Origin: Enhygromyxa salina | Lineage (GTDB): Bacteria; Myxococcota_A; Polyangia; Nannocystales; Nannocystaceae | Reading direction: 5' to 3' | DNA: 64,000 bases | NCBI RefSeq assembly: GCF_000737335.2 | Contig: NZ_JMCC02000009.1 | Location: forward strand, 1-64,000 | Notes under the pieces: generated by a model | What the model saw: only the letters and a program-made list of their open reading frames with translations | What the model was told of the DNA's origin: nothing | Database searches by the model: none | Made by a program: the position numbers and the translations under genes | In this document: positions 8,259 to 18,119 of the stretch, in pieces | Position numbering within the stretch: the stretch's first letter is position 1 | Layout of the letters: the number at the start of each line of letters is the position of its first letter

Positions 8259-11200
8259 ATCATTGACCGGCTGGCCAAACAACACCCGGCTAGCGATCGC
8301 CACGTCGTCCACCCCGTCCCCATCAAAGTCGCCCACGTGGCCAATGCTACGCGGGTCCAAGTCAGCGATCTCAATCACCCCCCGCGGGTCCAAGGTCTCC
8401 GAGCTAAACCCCACGTTCAGCCCCCAGATCATGTTGGTGCCGACGAGGTCCCCGGTCACGACCTCCCGGCCCGCGGAACCGTCGAGCTCGACCCACCGCG
8501 CCCAGTCCATCCGATTGGGGCGATCGCCCTCATCAGCCTCATCGCCCGGCTCGAACAGCGGAAAGGTCGACAGCGCGTCCAACGACAGGGTGCCGGTTCC
8601 GGTGCCCCGCAGCAGCTTGATCTCGTTGTTGAGCGTCACCCAGGTCAGATCGAGCATGCCGTCGCCGTCAGCGTCGGCGACCTCGATGAAGGGATCCTCG
8701 CCGTCGCCGAGCCCACGGACGGCGCCCTCTGCCACGAGCAGATCAACGACCTCGAAGCACAGCGTCCGCGACTCGAATTTGTTGGCGCCAACGTGGGCCA
8801 AGAACACCCCGCTGCACAATGACGTGGTTGGCGTGGTCTCGATGCGTGGTCGCAGCACCGCGATCTCGAGCGCCGTGTCGGTTCGCCCGATCACCAGCGC
8901 TTCTTCTACTTCTGGCGTGCCCTTGTCCTGCTCTAATTGGCCAAGCTCGATCGCCACCACGGTCGTGTGATCCGGCGTGGCGCTGGGCAACACGCTTGAC
9001 AGCTGAATCAGGGGACCCACGGAGTCGTAGGCCGGGCCAAGATCGGCCTCGCCGCTGATCGCTCGCAGCACCCGCAGGCCGCCGTCTTCGCTGGCCTGGG
9101 CCACGCCCAACCCCCACCCGAACAGGTCCTCGTGTAGATCGTCGGCGTACGCCCCGGCGGCGAAGCGCACGTGGCAGTCCTGCCGGGTGACGCAGCTGCC
9201 GGGCGCGGTCAGAGCCAGCGCGGGCCACTGACCATCACGAAAGATCGTCAGCCGCCCGTCCCGCTCGGCGCCCAAGCTCGCGCTTGGTAGCCCTTCGCCA
9301 AACACCCGCAGCAGGTCGAAGCCAACCGGCGAGAAGCTGGTTGCGCGGGCCGGATCGTAGGGAGGCCCCCAGATCACTTGCAGCGAGGACTCGCCGCCAA
9401 ACACCAGATCCACCGTGAAGTCCCCGTCGATGTCGCCGGCCACGACCTGCTCGATCTGGGTGCTCTCGATCGTGTGCAGGACCAGCTGCGTGCTCGACTC
9501 GTCGCGCCAGATCAGATCCAGGAAGTCGATCGGTGAATGATCCGGCGGCTGACCCGTGACCTCGCTTGGGGTCGAGTTCTTGTCGATCGTCGCAAACCCA
9601 AGCTGCCCGTCGCCGCGCAGGTCAACGACCGTGGCCAGCGATCCGGTCGTGCGCCAGTTCCGGGCGACGTCTGCACGCGTCACCGTGGCAGCGTCAATCA
9701 GGCCGTCGTTTGTCACCAGCAGGCAGGCGTAGCCCCACTCTGGCTCGCCCATGGGCCCAACCGGCGGACCCGCGAGCACGGCCTCGCTGGCGATGAGGCA
9801 CTGATCCGCAGGGTCGGGGGTGCTCAGCGCGACCACGCCCGCGGTCAGCAAGAAGTCCACGTAGCCGTCTTGGTTGACGTCGGCGATCGCCCGGGGCCAG
9901 GTCGCGTGCTCGATCTGAAACTCGGGCTCGATCAGCTCCGTCGCCCAGCTGTGCCCGCGGATCAGCGGCGTCGTCAGGTCGGCGAGATCGTCCAGCCCGG
10001 TCCCGTCTGGGGCGCTGTTGAAGTGCCCGTTGCCAAGCCCGTAGACCACGTAGGTCTGCGGGTCGTCGAGGGTTGCCGGCTTGTTTTGGATGACGTTGAG
10101 CAGCAGGTCCGGGAACCCATCGGCGTTGACGTCGGCTTGGCCGCTGATCTCCAAGCTCAGCGTGTCGTCGAGCCCGGACACGCTCACGCTCGCGATTGAA
10201 TCAACGGCGCCAAGCGGCGCGACCGGGACGCTTTGGTTGAGCTGGTTGGGCCCGGCGCACAGCGGAAAGAAGTTGACAAGGTTGCCGGGCGAGCCCGCGT
10301 CGCTGTAGCGGTAGCTGACCGCCAGGGTGTCGCACGACCGGCCTTGATCCCAGCGTGCGAGCGCGGCGGTCTGCGAGCGGTGATCATTTGGCAGCCGAAA
10401 CAGCGGGATGAAGCGGCGATCCTCGAGCACGGCGAAGCGCGTGCCAAACTCGTCGCTCTTGCTGAGCAGCAGCGTTTGGGTGCACCCGCCGATGTCGCAG
10501 ATCGCCTGGGGCACCCCGCGTGGGTTGAAGGCCGTGTACAGGTTGCGGGTCTGCGGGACGGCGCCGGAAGAGGTGAAGGGCGCGGTCACCAGCTCGACAA
10601 AGGGGTCGGCGAGCTGCCGGCTCGAGTTGCCGGTGAACACCCGCACGGTCAGGTCGTCGCCGATCAGCGGCAGCACCAGATCGTTGACGCCATCTTTTGT
10701 CATGCGCGCGACGATCGGCCGCACGGCGGGCGAGTCGCTGATCCGCCGGCGGGCGGGATCGACGAACAGATCGGCCAGCACCCGCCCCTCGGTGAAGAAC
10801 GCGACCTGGGCCTCAGCTTGCGGCCCGCGAACGATCACGTCGTCGCGGCCGTCGCCGTCTAGATCGCCAGCGCCGCGGGCCAGACCGGGGAGCGACACGA
10901 GCTCGAACTCGGCGTTGGGCCTGCGACACACGCCGTCGGTGCCACAGCCCCAGCCTGGTGGGCACTGCGACGCGCTCGCGGTGGGGTCACAGGTGAGCCG
11001 GCACGCGACGGCGCTGCCAGGTGCGCCGCAGCTTGCGTTCTCGCCAAACGCGCTCGCCGAGCCGTCGCAGTCCTCGCCAAGCTCGGGCTCGAGGATCCGG
11101 TTGCCGCACACGCCACGATCCACGGTGGTCAGGTCAGCGCACGCGAACGCGCCGCCGACCGTCAGGCCGAGCAGCCCGGTCAACCCGAGCAGGCCGGCGA

Positions 11201-11288
11201 CCCCCAGCCACCCCGGTTTTGACTGTACGTGGCCTTGCCCTCGCGCGCGCCGACACCCTTGCTTGGCTCGGGCTGGCATCGCGCTCAA
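8256..11288 (-). CDS. FG-GAP/VCBS-repeat surface protein
   Basis: This 1010-residue exported protein has a positively charged N-terminus, a hydrophobic stretch and a Cys in GGAFAC that is a plausible though imperfect lipobox. A cysteine-rich module follows (CGNRILEPELGEDCDG, CPPGWGCGTDGVC), of the kind that precedes myxobacterial surface proteins. The rest is a chain of FG-GAP/VCBS units carrying calcium-binding-like D-x-D-x-D-G loops: DLDGDGRDD, DVNADGFPD, DVNQDGYVD, DIDGDFTVD, DADGDGMLD and DFDGDGVDD. These are integrin-like propeller folds used in adhesion or matrix binding. The TTG start at 11288 overlaps the stop of the upstream SUMF1-like gene by four bases; ATG 11279 is the alternative. 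The two genes are evidently one transcription unit. Confidence 0.88.
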   Translation of the reverse strand: MSAMPARAKQGCRRARGQGHVQSKPGWLGVAGLLGLTGLLGLTVGGAFACADLTTVDRGVCGNRILEPELGEDCDGSASAFGENASCGAPGSAVACRLTCDPTASASQCPPGWGCGTDGVCRRPNAEFELVSLPGLARGAGDLDGDGRDDVIVRGPQAEAQVAFFTEGRVLADLFVDPARRRISDSPAVRPIVARMTKDGVNDLVLPLIGDDLTVRVFTGNSSRQLADPFVELVTAPFTSSGAVPQTRNLYTAFNPRGVPQAICDIGGCTQTLLLSKSDEFGTRFAVLEDRRFIPLFRLPNDHRSQTAALARWDQGRSCDTLAVSYRYSDAGSPGNLVNFFPLCAGPNQLNQSVPVAPLGAVDSIASVSVSGLDDTLSLEISGQADVNADGFPDLLLNVIQNKPATLDDPQTYVVYGLGNGHFNSAPDGTGLDDLADLTTPLIRGHSWATELIEPEFQIEHATWPRAIADVNQDGYVDFLLTAGVVALSTPDPADQCLIASEAVLAGPPVGPMGEPEWGYACLLVTNDGLIDAATVTRADVARNWRTTGSLATVVDLRGDGQLGFATIDKNSTPSEVTGQPPDHSPIDFLDLIWRDESSTQLVLHTIESTQIEQVVAGDIDGDFTVDLVFGGESSLQVIWGPPYDPARATSFSPVGFDLLRVFGEGLPSASLGAERDGRLTIFRDGQWPALALTAPGSCVTRQDCHVRFAAGAYADDLHEDLFGWGLGVAQASEDGGLRVLRAISGEADLGPAYDSVGPLIQLSSVLPSATPDHTTVVAIELGQLEQDKGTPEVEEALVIGRTDTALEIAVLRPRIETTPTTSLCSGVFLAHVGANKFESRTLCFEVVDLLVAEGAVRGLGDGEDPFIEVADADGDGMLDLTWVTLNNEIKLLRGTGTGTLSLDALSTFPLFEPGDEADEGDRPNRMDWARWVELDGSAGREVVTGDLVGTNMIWGLNVGFSSETLDPRGVIEIADLDPRSIGHVGDFDGDGVDDVAIASRVLFGQPVND

Positions 11289-12133
11289 CGGTCTCGAGCG
11301 CAGCGGACCCCGTAGATCCGCAGGGCCGACTCAGGCGCCGCCGAGTTGCGCTTGGAGATGCGCTGGGCTGGGAACCCGGGCGGGACCGTGAACGCGCTGC
11401 CCTTCACGCCGTGCTCGTTGCCGCTGTCGGGCCCCTGTGGATCGTCCTCGCCCTCGCTGTTGGCGTAGTAGTTGGCGCTGTAGAAGTCCGACACCCACTC
11501 CGAGACGTTGCCGGTCATGTCGGCGATCCCGAACGGTGAATCGCCCGCGCGCAGCGAGCCAACCGGCGAGGTCGAGTTTCCGCAGGTGTCGACGGCCGCG
11601 AGCTCGCAAGACGGGGTGTCGTCGCCCCACGGGTACAGCTGCAATTGATCGCCGCGGGCCGCTCGCTCCCACTCGGCCTCGGTTGGGAGCCGTAGACCTC
11701 GCCACTCGCAGTACGCGGTCGCCTGATTCCAGCTCAGGCAGTTGACCGGGTGATCGTTGCGATCGTTGCGCGACAGGTTGCAGTCTGGGTCGTCGGCGGT
11801 CTCCTCGCAGGCGTCGACGTTGACGCACTTGCGGTACTCCGCGACCGTGGCCTCGTACTCGTCGAGGAAGAACGCCGACACGTTGATCATGCCGCCGGGG
11901 CTCTCGTTGGCGTCGCAGTCGTCGTCGCCCATGAGGCAGCCGCGCCACACCTCGCCGGCTGGGATCAGGATCGTGCCAAGCGGAACGAACAGCGGCCCGC
12001 CGTCGGTGTCGCCGTCGCCCCCGGAGTCCGTCCCGGTCTCGTCTTCCGCGGGCGCGTCGTCGCCCGTGCATGCCATACACATCAGCGCTGTCGACATCAG
12101 CAGCGCGGTGCAGAGGCGCAAATCGCAGATCAT
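11285..12133 (-). CDS. SUMF1/FGE-fold lipoprotein
   Basis: The ATG at 12133 gives a 282-residue protein with a signal peptide ending LMCMAC, then a short acidic Gly-Asp spacer (DSGGDGDTDGG). SUMF1-fold motifs follow in order: IPAGEVWRGC, EYEATVAEYRKCV, PVNCLSWNQATAYCEW, LPTEAEWERAARG, FGIADMTGNVSEWV and terminal YGVRCARDR. As in the copy at 2838, there is no cysteine pair where active formylglycine-generating enzymes carry theirs. It is first in a two-gene unit with the FG-GAP protein; the pair may form a secreted or surface complex (inference). Confidence 0.88.
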   Translation of the reverse strand: MICDLRLCTALLMSTALMCMACTGDDAPAEDETGTDSGGDGDTDGGPLFVPLGTILIPAGEVWRGCLMGDDDCDANESPGGMINVSAFFLDEYEATVAEYRKCVNVDACEETADDPDCNLSRNDRNDHPVNCLSWNQATAYCEWRGLRLPTEAEWERAARGDQLQLYPWGDDTPSCELAAVDTCGNSTSPVGSLRAGDSPFGIADMTGNVSEWVSDFYSANYYANSEGEDDPQGPDSGNEHGVKGSAFTVPPGFPAQRISKRNSAAPESALRIYGVRCARDR

Positions 12134-12287
12134 CGGGCAATCGTTCCACCGACGGCCGCCGCGGTCAATAAGCGTGCTCGGGTCGAGCAGTGGGCCCACT
12201 GACACGTCCTGTCGCCGCCCCTTGGGTCGACCGCGAACAGTGCGAAGGTGTCTGTGGGGGTCAAAACATATACAGTCTCAGCGCCCC

Positions 12288-14447
12288 ATGCGTACTTCGT
12301 CACTGGTCCCCCTGTTTGCTGGCGCGTTGCTCCTGTCTGCGTGCGCACATGATCCCGTCCCCGACCCGCAGCCGCAGCTCACCGACGGCCCCAAGGAGAC
12401 GCCCGTGCAAGATGACAACCCGTTGTTCACCGCCAGCACCCTGCAGTACCAGGCGCCCGACTTCGCTGCGATCGAGCTCGACCACTTTCGCCCGGCCTTC
12501 GAGCGCGGCATGGAAGAGCACACCGCCGAGATCGAGGCGATCGCCAACGCGGCCGAGCCGGCCAGCTTCGACAACACGCTGGTCGCGATGGAGCGCAGCG
12601 GCGAGCTGATCGAGCGGACCGCCAGCGTGTTCTTCAGCTTGACCGGGACCGTCTCGAACGAGGGGCTGCGGACTCTGCAGTCCGAGCTTGCGCCGCTCCT
12701 GTCTGCGCACGCGGACTCGATCACGCTCAACCCCAAGCTGTTCGCGCGGGTCGAGGCCGTGTACCAAGCCCGCGATCAACTCAGCGGCGAAGACAAGCGC
12801 CTCGCCGAAGAGGTGTACGCCCGCTTCGTACGGGCGGGCGCCAAGCTCGACGAGGCCGCCAAGGTCCAGATCCGCGAGATCAACAGCGAGCTGTCCAAGC
12901 TGACCACGGACTTCTCCCAGAACTTGCTGGCGGCCAGCACCAACAGCGCCGTGATCGTAGAGGACGTCGCCGAGCTCGCGGGGCTGTCCGAGGCGGACAT
13001 CAAGGGCCTCGCCGCCGCGGCGACCGAAGCCGGGCACGAGGGCAAGTATCTGATCAACCTGCTCAACACCACGCGCCAGCCCGTGCTCAGCAGCCTCGAG
13101 AATCGGGCGTTGCGCCAGCGCGTGTGGGAGGCTTCGGCCCAGCGTGGCGTCGCCGACAACGGCCCGGCGCTGCTGCGGATCGTCGAGCTGCGCGCCGCCA
13201 AGGCCAAGCTGCTTGGCTATCCAACCTGGGCCGCCTACGTGCTCGAGGAGCAGATGGCCAAGACCCCCCAAGCGGTGCTGAAGATCCTCGACGATCTGGC
13301 CCCAAAGGCGGCCGCCAAGGCCAAGGCCGAGGCCCAGCAGATCCAAAAGGCGATCAAGGCCGACAAGGCCAAGGCCGGCGGCAACTTCGAGGTCCAAGCC
13401 TGGGACTGGGCCTACTACGCCGAGAAGGTGCGGGCCAAGCAATTCGACCTCGACGAGGCCGAGATCCGGGCCTACTTCGAGCTCGAGAACGTCCTGCAAA
13501 ACGGCTTGTTCTTCACGATGGGCAAGCTCTACGGGATCCGCTTTGAAGAGCGCAAGGATCTGCCCGTGTACCACCCGGACGTGCGCACCTTCGAGGTGTT
13601 CGAGGAGGACGGGACCAGCATCGGTCTGTTCTACGCCGACTACTACGCGCGCGAGGGCAAGCGCGGCGGGGCGTGGATGAACGCGATCGTTCCGCAGACC
13701 AAGCTGCTGGGGCGCAAGCCGGTGATCGTCAACGTGCTCAACATCCCCAAGCCGGCCAAGGGCGAGCCAACCTTGCTGACCTTCGCCGAGGCCACGACCA
13801 TGTTCCACGAGATGGGGCACGGCGTGCACGGGCTGTTCTCCGACGCGGTCTACCCGAGCTTGGCCGGGACCTCGGTGCCGCGTGACTACGTCGAGTTTCC
13901 TTCGCAGTTCGAAGAGGACTGGCTGATCGACCCGCTGGTGATCAGCAACGTCGCCAAGCACTACGAGACCGGCGAGCCAATCCCCAAGCCGCTGCTAGAC
14001 AAGCTGCTGGCCTCACGCAAGTTCAACCAGGGCTTTGACAGCTTGGAGTACCTTGGGGCCGCGCTGCTGGACATGGAGTGGCACTTGATCTCCAGCGGGG
14101 CCGCGATCAGCGACGCGGCGGCGTTTGAGGAACAGGCGCTGACCAAGCACGGGGTCAACTACGCCCCGGTGCCGCCGCGCTACAAGTCGACCTTCTTTGC
14201 GCACACCTTTGCTGGGGGGTACTCGGCTGGGTACTACGCGTATCTGTGGACTGAAGTGCTGGCGGCGGATGCGTTCGCGTACATGGGGACCCAAGGTGGG
14301 CTCACGCGGGCGAATGGGGATAAATTTCGGGAGCTGATCTTGTCGAAGGGGAACACGGTGGATCCGATGGCGCAGTACGTGAGCTATCGGGGGCAGGAGC
14401 CGACCGTGGACGCGCTGCTGAAGCGGCGTGGGTTGGTTGGGGAGTAG
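12288..14447 (+). CDS. M3-family zinc oligopeptidase, lipoprotein
   Basis: This 719-residue protein starts at ATG 12288, the start of a lipoprotein signal (FAGALLLSAC). Its length and motifs match the peptidase M3 family (oligopeptidase A / peptidyl-dipeptidase Dcp). The zinc motif HEMGH is at residues 507-511, followed about 25-30 residues later by FPSQFEEDW with the third-ligand Glu region. Known members cleave short peptides. The lipobox suggests periplasmic or outer-membrane peptide degradation, reminiscent of predatory nutrition (inference). A TATACA box lies at 12269-12274, but a matching -35 element is not obvious. The divergent SUMF1-like gene begins 154 bases away. Confidence 0.94.
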   Translation: MRTSSLVPLFAGALLLSACAHDPVPDPQPQLTDGPKETPVQDDNPLFTASTLQYQAPDFAAIELDHFRPAFERGMEEHTAEIEAIANAAEPASFDNTLVAMERSGELIERTASVFFSLTGTVSNEGLRTLQSELAPLLSAHADSITLNPKLFARVEAVYQARDQLSGEDKRLAEEVYARFVRAGAKLDEAAKVQIREINSELSKLTTDFSQNLLAASTNSAVIVEDVAELAGLSEADIKGLAAAATEAGHEGKYLINLLNTTRQPVLSSLENRALRQRVWEASAQRGVADNGPALLRIVELRAAKAKLLGYPTWAAYVLEEQMAKTPQAVLKILDDLAPKAAAKAKAEAQQIQKAIKADKAKAGGNFEVQAWDWAYYAEKVRAKQFDLDEAEIRAYFELENVLQNGLFFTMGKLYGIRFEERKDLPVYHPDVRTFEVFEEDGTSIGLFYADYYAREGKRGGAWMNAIVPQTKLLGRKPVIVNVLNIPKPAKGEPTLLTFAEATTMFHEMGHGVHGLFSDAVYPSLAGTSVPRDYVEFPSQFEEDWLIDPLVISNVAKHYETGEPIPKPLLDKLLASRKFNQGFDSLEYLGAALLDMEWHLISSGAAISDAAAFEEQALTKHGVNYAPVPPRYKSTFFAHTFAGGYSAGYYAYLWTEVLAADAFAYMGTQGGLTRANGDKFRELILSKGNTVDPMAQYVSYRGQEPTVDALLKRRGLVGE

Positions 14448-14479
14448 CGGGGACACCGGGGCGGGAAGGCTGAACTTGG

Positions 14480-17400
14480 ATGTCCGTCTTCTCGTCGATC
14501 TCGCCCGATCTGTGGGTCGCTGACAACGAGCTGGCCTTCGCGATCCGCGACGGCTACCCGGTCAGCGCGGGCCACACCCTCGTCATCCCCAAGCGGGTCG
14601 TTGCGAGTTGGTTCGAGGCCACCGAGGCCGAACGAAGCGGGCTGTTGCAGCTCGTGGATCGCGTCAAGGCCGACCTCGATCGTGAGCTGCAGCCGGACGC
14701 CTACAACATCGGCATCAACGACGGCGCGGCGGCGGGCCAGACCGTCGCGCACCTGCATGTCCACGTGATCCCCCGCTGGAACGGAGACGTGGATGATCCC
14801 CGCGGGGGTGTGCGCTTCGTGATCCCAGCGCGGGGGAACTACAAGGAGCCGGGGCGCTTGCCGGAAGCCAAGCGCGATCCCGGGCCGTGGCGCGCGGACG
14901 CGGCGACGGGGATCCCCGCGCAGCAGCTTGCGACCGGCGGCCCCCGGGATCCCTTCTACGGCCACCTGCGACCGGCGTTGCTGCGCGCCGATGCAATCTA
15001 CATCGTCGCGGCCTTCGTGCAGGACAGCGGCGTTCAGCTGCTCAACGACGCCATCGATCGCGCGCTGGCCCGGGGCGCGAAGCTCCGCGTCATCACTGGC
15101 GACTATCTTCATATCACCCAAGCCCAGGCGCTTCATCAGCTGCTGGATCGAGCCCAGGACGCTGACAGCGCTGACGAGACCGCGGGCAGCTTTGGTGTTC
15201 GCATCATCGAGACCAAGGCGCTGGGAGGCCGCGCGTTTCATCCCAAGGCGTGGCGCATGGAGGGGCCCTCGCTCGCCGTCGCGTGGGTCGGGAGCTCGAA
15301 CTGGTCGAGGTCCGCGCTGACCCACGGGGTCGAGTGGAACCTCCGGGTCGAGCGCGCGAATCAGCCGGGTTCCTACCGAGAGCTGGTCGTGGCCTTCGAG
15401 GAGCTGTGGGCGGCCGCGCGTCCGCTCGATCTCGCGTGGCTGCAGGACTACGCCCGCCGGGCGGCAAGCGATCCGATCACCCTGCCGCCCGCGGAGCTGG
15501 CGGACCCAGACCCGACCGCGCCGGCTGAGCCGCGCGGGGTCCAGCTCGAGGCGCTCGAGGTCCTCGCCAACGCGCGGGCGAGCGGACGCAGCCGCGCGCT
15601 GGTCGTGCTCGCGACAGGGCTGGGCAAGACCTATCTCTCGGCCTTCGACGTGCGCGGCTTCTTGGCGGACGAGGTGCACGACGTGCACGAGGCCGGTGGA
15701 CCGCCGCGGGTGTTGTTCGTGGCCCACCGCCGCGAGCTGCTGATCCAGGCGCGCGCGAGCTTCCGCCGGGTGTTCCCGACCGCGTCGTTTGGGTTGTTCG
15801 TTGGCGACGAGGCCCAGCTCGACGCGCAGTTTGTGTTCGCGTCGATTCAAAAGCTCACGCGCCCGCGCACGCTCGAGGCCCTGCGGCCTGACGCGTTTGC
15901 CTACGTCATCATCGACGAGAGCCACCACGTCGCGGCCGACTCGTATCGGCAGCTCCTCGCTCACCTCGAGCCGCGCTTCTTGCTTGGCCTCACAGCAACG
16001 CCCGAGCGGGCCGACGACGCCGACGTCGCCAGCTTGTTCGACGACCACGTCGCGTACCGGGCCGATCTTGGCGAGGGCATCGCGCGTGAGCTGCTGGTGC
16101 CGTTTCGCTACCTCGGGATCCGCGACACGATCGCCTACGATCAGCGCCAGTCGTGGTCGCGCTATACAACCCAGCTGCTCGAGGGCCTGGCCACCAGCGA
16201 GGCCCGAATGGACAAGCTGTGGCGCGCTTGGGTGGAACACCCCGGGCTGCGTACGCTGGTGTTTTGTGTGTCGATCGCCCACGCGGACTACGTTCGAGAC
16301 TGGCTGCGCGAGCGCGGCGTCGCGGCCGAGGCCGTGCACACCGGTCCGCGCTCGGGCGACCGCGAGCAGGTCCTGGCCGAGCTCGAGGCGGGCGCGCTGG
16401 AGGCTCTGGTCGCCGTCGATCTGTTCAACGAGGGCCTGGACGTGCCGCAGATCGATCGGGTGGTGATGCTGCGCCCAACGGCGTCGCCGGTCGTGTTCCT
16501 TCAGCAGCTTGGCCGGGGCCTGCGGGTGGCGGAAGGCAAGCCGTTCTTGCAGGTCATCGACTTCGTCGGCAACCACAAGGTGTTCTTGCAGCGGGTCCGC
16601 ACGCTGCTGTCGCTGTCACCAAATCCGCCGAGCTTGGGCGAGTTCTTGGGCGATCGAGCGGCGTTGCAGCTGCCCGCGGGGTGCGAGCTCGAGCTCGAGC
16701 TCGAGGTCATCGACATGCTGGCGAAGCTGCTGCCGGCCGGGTCGCGCAACCAGACGATCCGAACCTACCGCGAGCTCCGCGACGCTCGCGGGGTCCGGCC
16801 GACCCCCGGCGAGCTCGCGCGTCTGGGCCTCAACCCGGCGTCCGTTCGCAAGCAGCATCAGCATTGGTATGGGTTCGTGGAAGCAGAGGGGGATCTCAGC
16901 CCAGGCGAGCGAAAGGCCCTGAGCGAGCACGACTGGTTGCGCCAGCTCGAGGTCACGCCGATGACCAAGTGCTTCAAGATGGTCGTGCTCGAGGTGCTGC
17001 TCGCTCACGACGCGCTGTTCTCAGGCATGGCGATCGAGCAGCTGTGTCGCGCGTGCCATGCCTGGTTGTTGCGCAACCCGGATCTGCTCACGGATCTCGA
17101 CGGCGTCGGGGCGCTGGACGATCCGCGGCGGCCCGATCCCGAGCAGTGGCGTCGCTACTGGGAGAAGAACCCGATCGCAGCCTGGGTTGGCGCCAAGCGT
17201 CCGTGGTTCGTGGTGCAGGACGGCGTGTTCCGGTTTCGCAAGCGGGCGCCCAGTGATGTCGCGGTCACCGAGGCGCTCGAGCGCTTGACCCGACACATCG
17301 TCGACTGGCGGCTCGCAACCTATCGCCGCCGCCGCGCCCCTCACGAGGACGCGGCGTCGTCGGTCATCGCGCTTCCCGTTCGGGGGATGCTCGTCGCCTA

Positions 17401-18049
17401 TCCAAGCTTGCAGGCCGCGGCGGGCAGCGCTGGCCCCAGCAGCGTTGGCGCCGAGCCTGAATGTGTCCGCCTGCCGATCGAGGCCCGGCCGGATCACTTC
17501 GCCGTTCGCGTGACCGGCCACTCGATGGACGGCGGGCGCTCACCGCTGCACGACGGCGACTGGGCGGTGCTCGAGTGGGCGCGCGGCTTTGGGCTGGCTG
17601 CGCTGGTGGGGCGCGTGGTCTTGATCGGGCGCGGCGACGCTGACGAAGGGTACAGCCACCACCTCAAGCGCGTCGTTCGTGACGACGGCGGCCTGCGCTT
17701 GCGCTCGGACAACCCGGCCAAGCCCGATCTGCCGATCGACGCGACCACCGTCGTGATCGCGCGCCTCGTTGGCAGCGTCACGCCCGAGCAGCTTGGGCCC
17801 ACGGTGGGCAGCGTCGTGCGCGACTGGGCCCAGGCGTTTGGGATCTCCGAACCACCGCGGGCGCCTTGGTCGCGGATCGATGGGCACCTCTTCATCATGG
17901 TCGAGCGCCTCGCCGACTCGGGGCAACTCGAGGTCCCGGTCGGCGATCGCATGCCCGGCGAGACCGCGTTTGTCTTGGCCCGCAGCGGCGACGCGTGGCG
18001 CTACGAAGGCGTGGGCCGGTGGCGCGAGGGGCGTTGGCGGATCACTTGA
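14480..18049 (+). CDS. HIT - PLD-like - SF2 helicase - S24 peptidase fusion
   Basis: A single 1189-residue frame with four recognisable modules. (1) Residues 1-120: HIT domain, with LVIPKR and the HLHVHVIPRW motif at 91-100. (2) About 155-325: phospholipase-D-like nuclease, with H254-P-K256 followed by GSSNWSRSAL near 271. (3) About 350-710: superfamily-2 helicase, with ATGLGKT ending at 384, DESH 479-482, LTATPER 504-510 and QQLGRGLR 675-682. (4) About 965-1105: LexA/S24-like module, with VTGHSM (Ser 1015) and HLKRVV (Lys 1063), then RLRSDNP as in LexA/UmuD. A C-terminal cap with WRYEGVGRWREGRW follows. PLD-helicase fusions are known as nuclease-helicases of defence or repair type. The added HIT and self-cleaving-peptidase-like parts suggest nucleotide and damage sensing. 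Flanks do not help: the M3 peptidase gene ends 32 bases upstream and a glycosyltransferase follows. Confidence 0.9.
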   Translation: MSVFSSISPDLWVADNELAFAIRDGYPVSAGHTLVIPKRVVASWFEATEAERSGLLQLVDRVKADLDRELQPDAYNIGINDGAAAGQTVAHLHVHVIPRWNGDVDDPRGGVRFVIPARGNYKEPGRLPEAKRDPGPWRADAATGIPAQQLATGGPRDPFYGHLRPALLRADAIYIVAAFVQDSGVQLLNDAIDRALARGAKLRVITGDYLHITQAQALHQLLDRAQDADSADETAGSFGVRIIETKALGGRAFHPKAWRMEGPSLAVAWVGSSNWSRSALTHGVEWNLRVERANQPGSYRELVVAFEELWAAARPLDLAWLQDYARRAASDPITLPPAELADPDPTAPAEPRGVQLEALEVLANARASGRSRALVVLATGLGKTYLSAFDVRGFLADEVHDVHEAGGPPRVLFVAHRRELLIQARASFRRVFPTASFGLFVGDEAQLDAQFVFASIQKLTRPRTLEALRPDAFAYVIIDESHHVAADSYRQLLAHLEPRFLLGLTATPERADDADVASLFDDHVAYRADLGEGIARELLVPFRYLGIRDTIAYDQRQSWSRYTTQLLEGLATSEARMDKLWRAWVEHPGLRTLVFCVSIAHADYVRDWLRERGVAAEAVHTGPRSGDREQVLAELEAGALEALVAVDLFNEGLDVPQIDRVVMLRPTASPVVFLQQLGRGLRVAEGKPFLQVIDFVGNHKVFLQRVRTLLSLSPNPPSLGEFLGDRAALQLPAGCELELELEVIDMLAKLLPAGSRNQTIRTYRELRDARGVRPTPGELARLGLNPASVRKQHQHWYGFVEAEGDLSPGERKALSEHDWLRQLEVTPMTKCFKMVVLEVLLAHDALFSGMAIEQLCRACHAWLLRNPDLLTDLDGVGALDDPRRPDPEQWRRYWEKNPIAAWVGAKRPWFVVQDGVFRFRKRAPSDVAVTEALERLTRHIVDWRLATYRRRRAPHEDAASSVIALPVRGMLVAYPSLQAAAGSAGPSSVGAEPECVRLPIEARPDHFAVRVTGHSMDGGRSPLHDGDWAVLEWARGFGLAALVGRVVLIGRGDADEGYSHHLKRVVRDDGGLRLRSDNPAKPDLPIDATTVVIARLVGSVTPEQLGPTVGSVVRDWAQAFGISEPPRAPWSRIDGHLFIMVERLADSGQLEVPVGDRMPGETAFVLARSGDAWRYEGVGRWREGRWRIT

Positions 18050-18119
18050 AATCACCCCCGCAGCCCCCGGTGGGCGGCCGATTCTGGCTGGACCAAGCCG
18101 CCTGTTAGGCTCCGGCCCC

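Noticed and set aside
14384..16576. 730-codon minus-strand frame opposite the helicase fusion
   Set aside because: Composition is antisense-like, and it covers recognisable HIT, PLD and helicase motifs on the plus strand.
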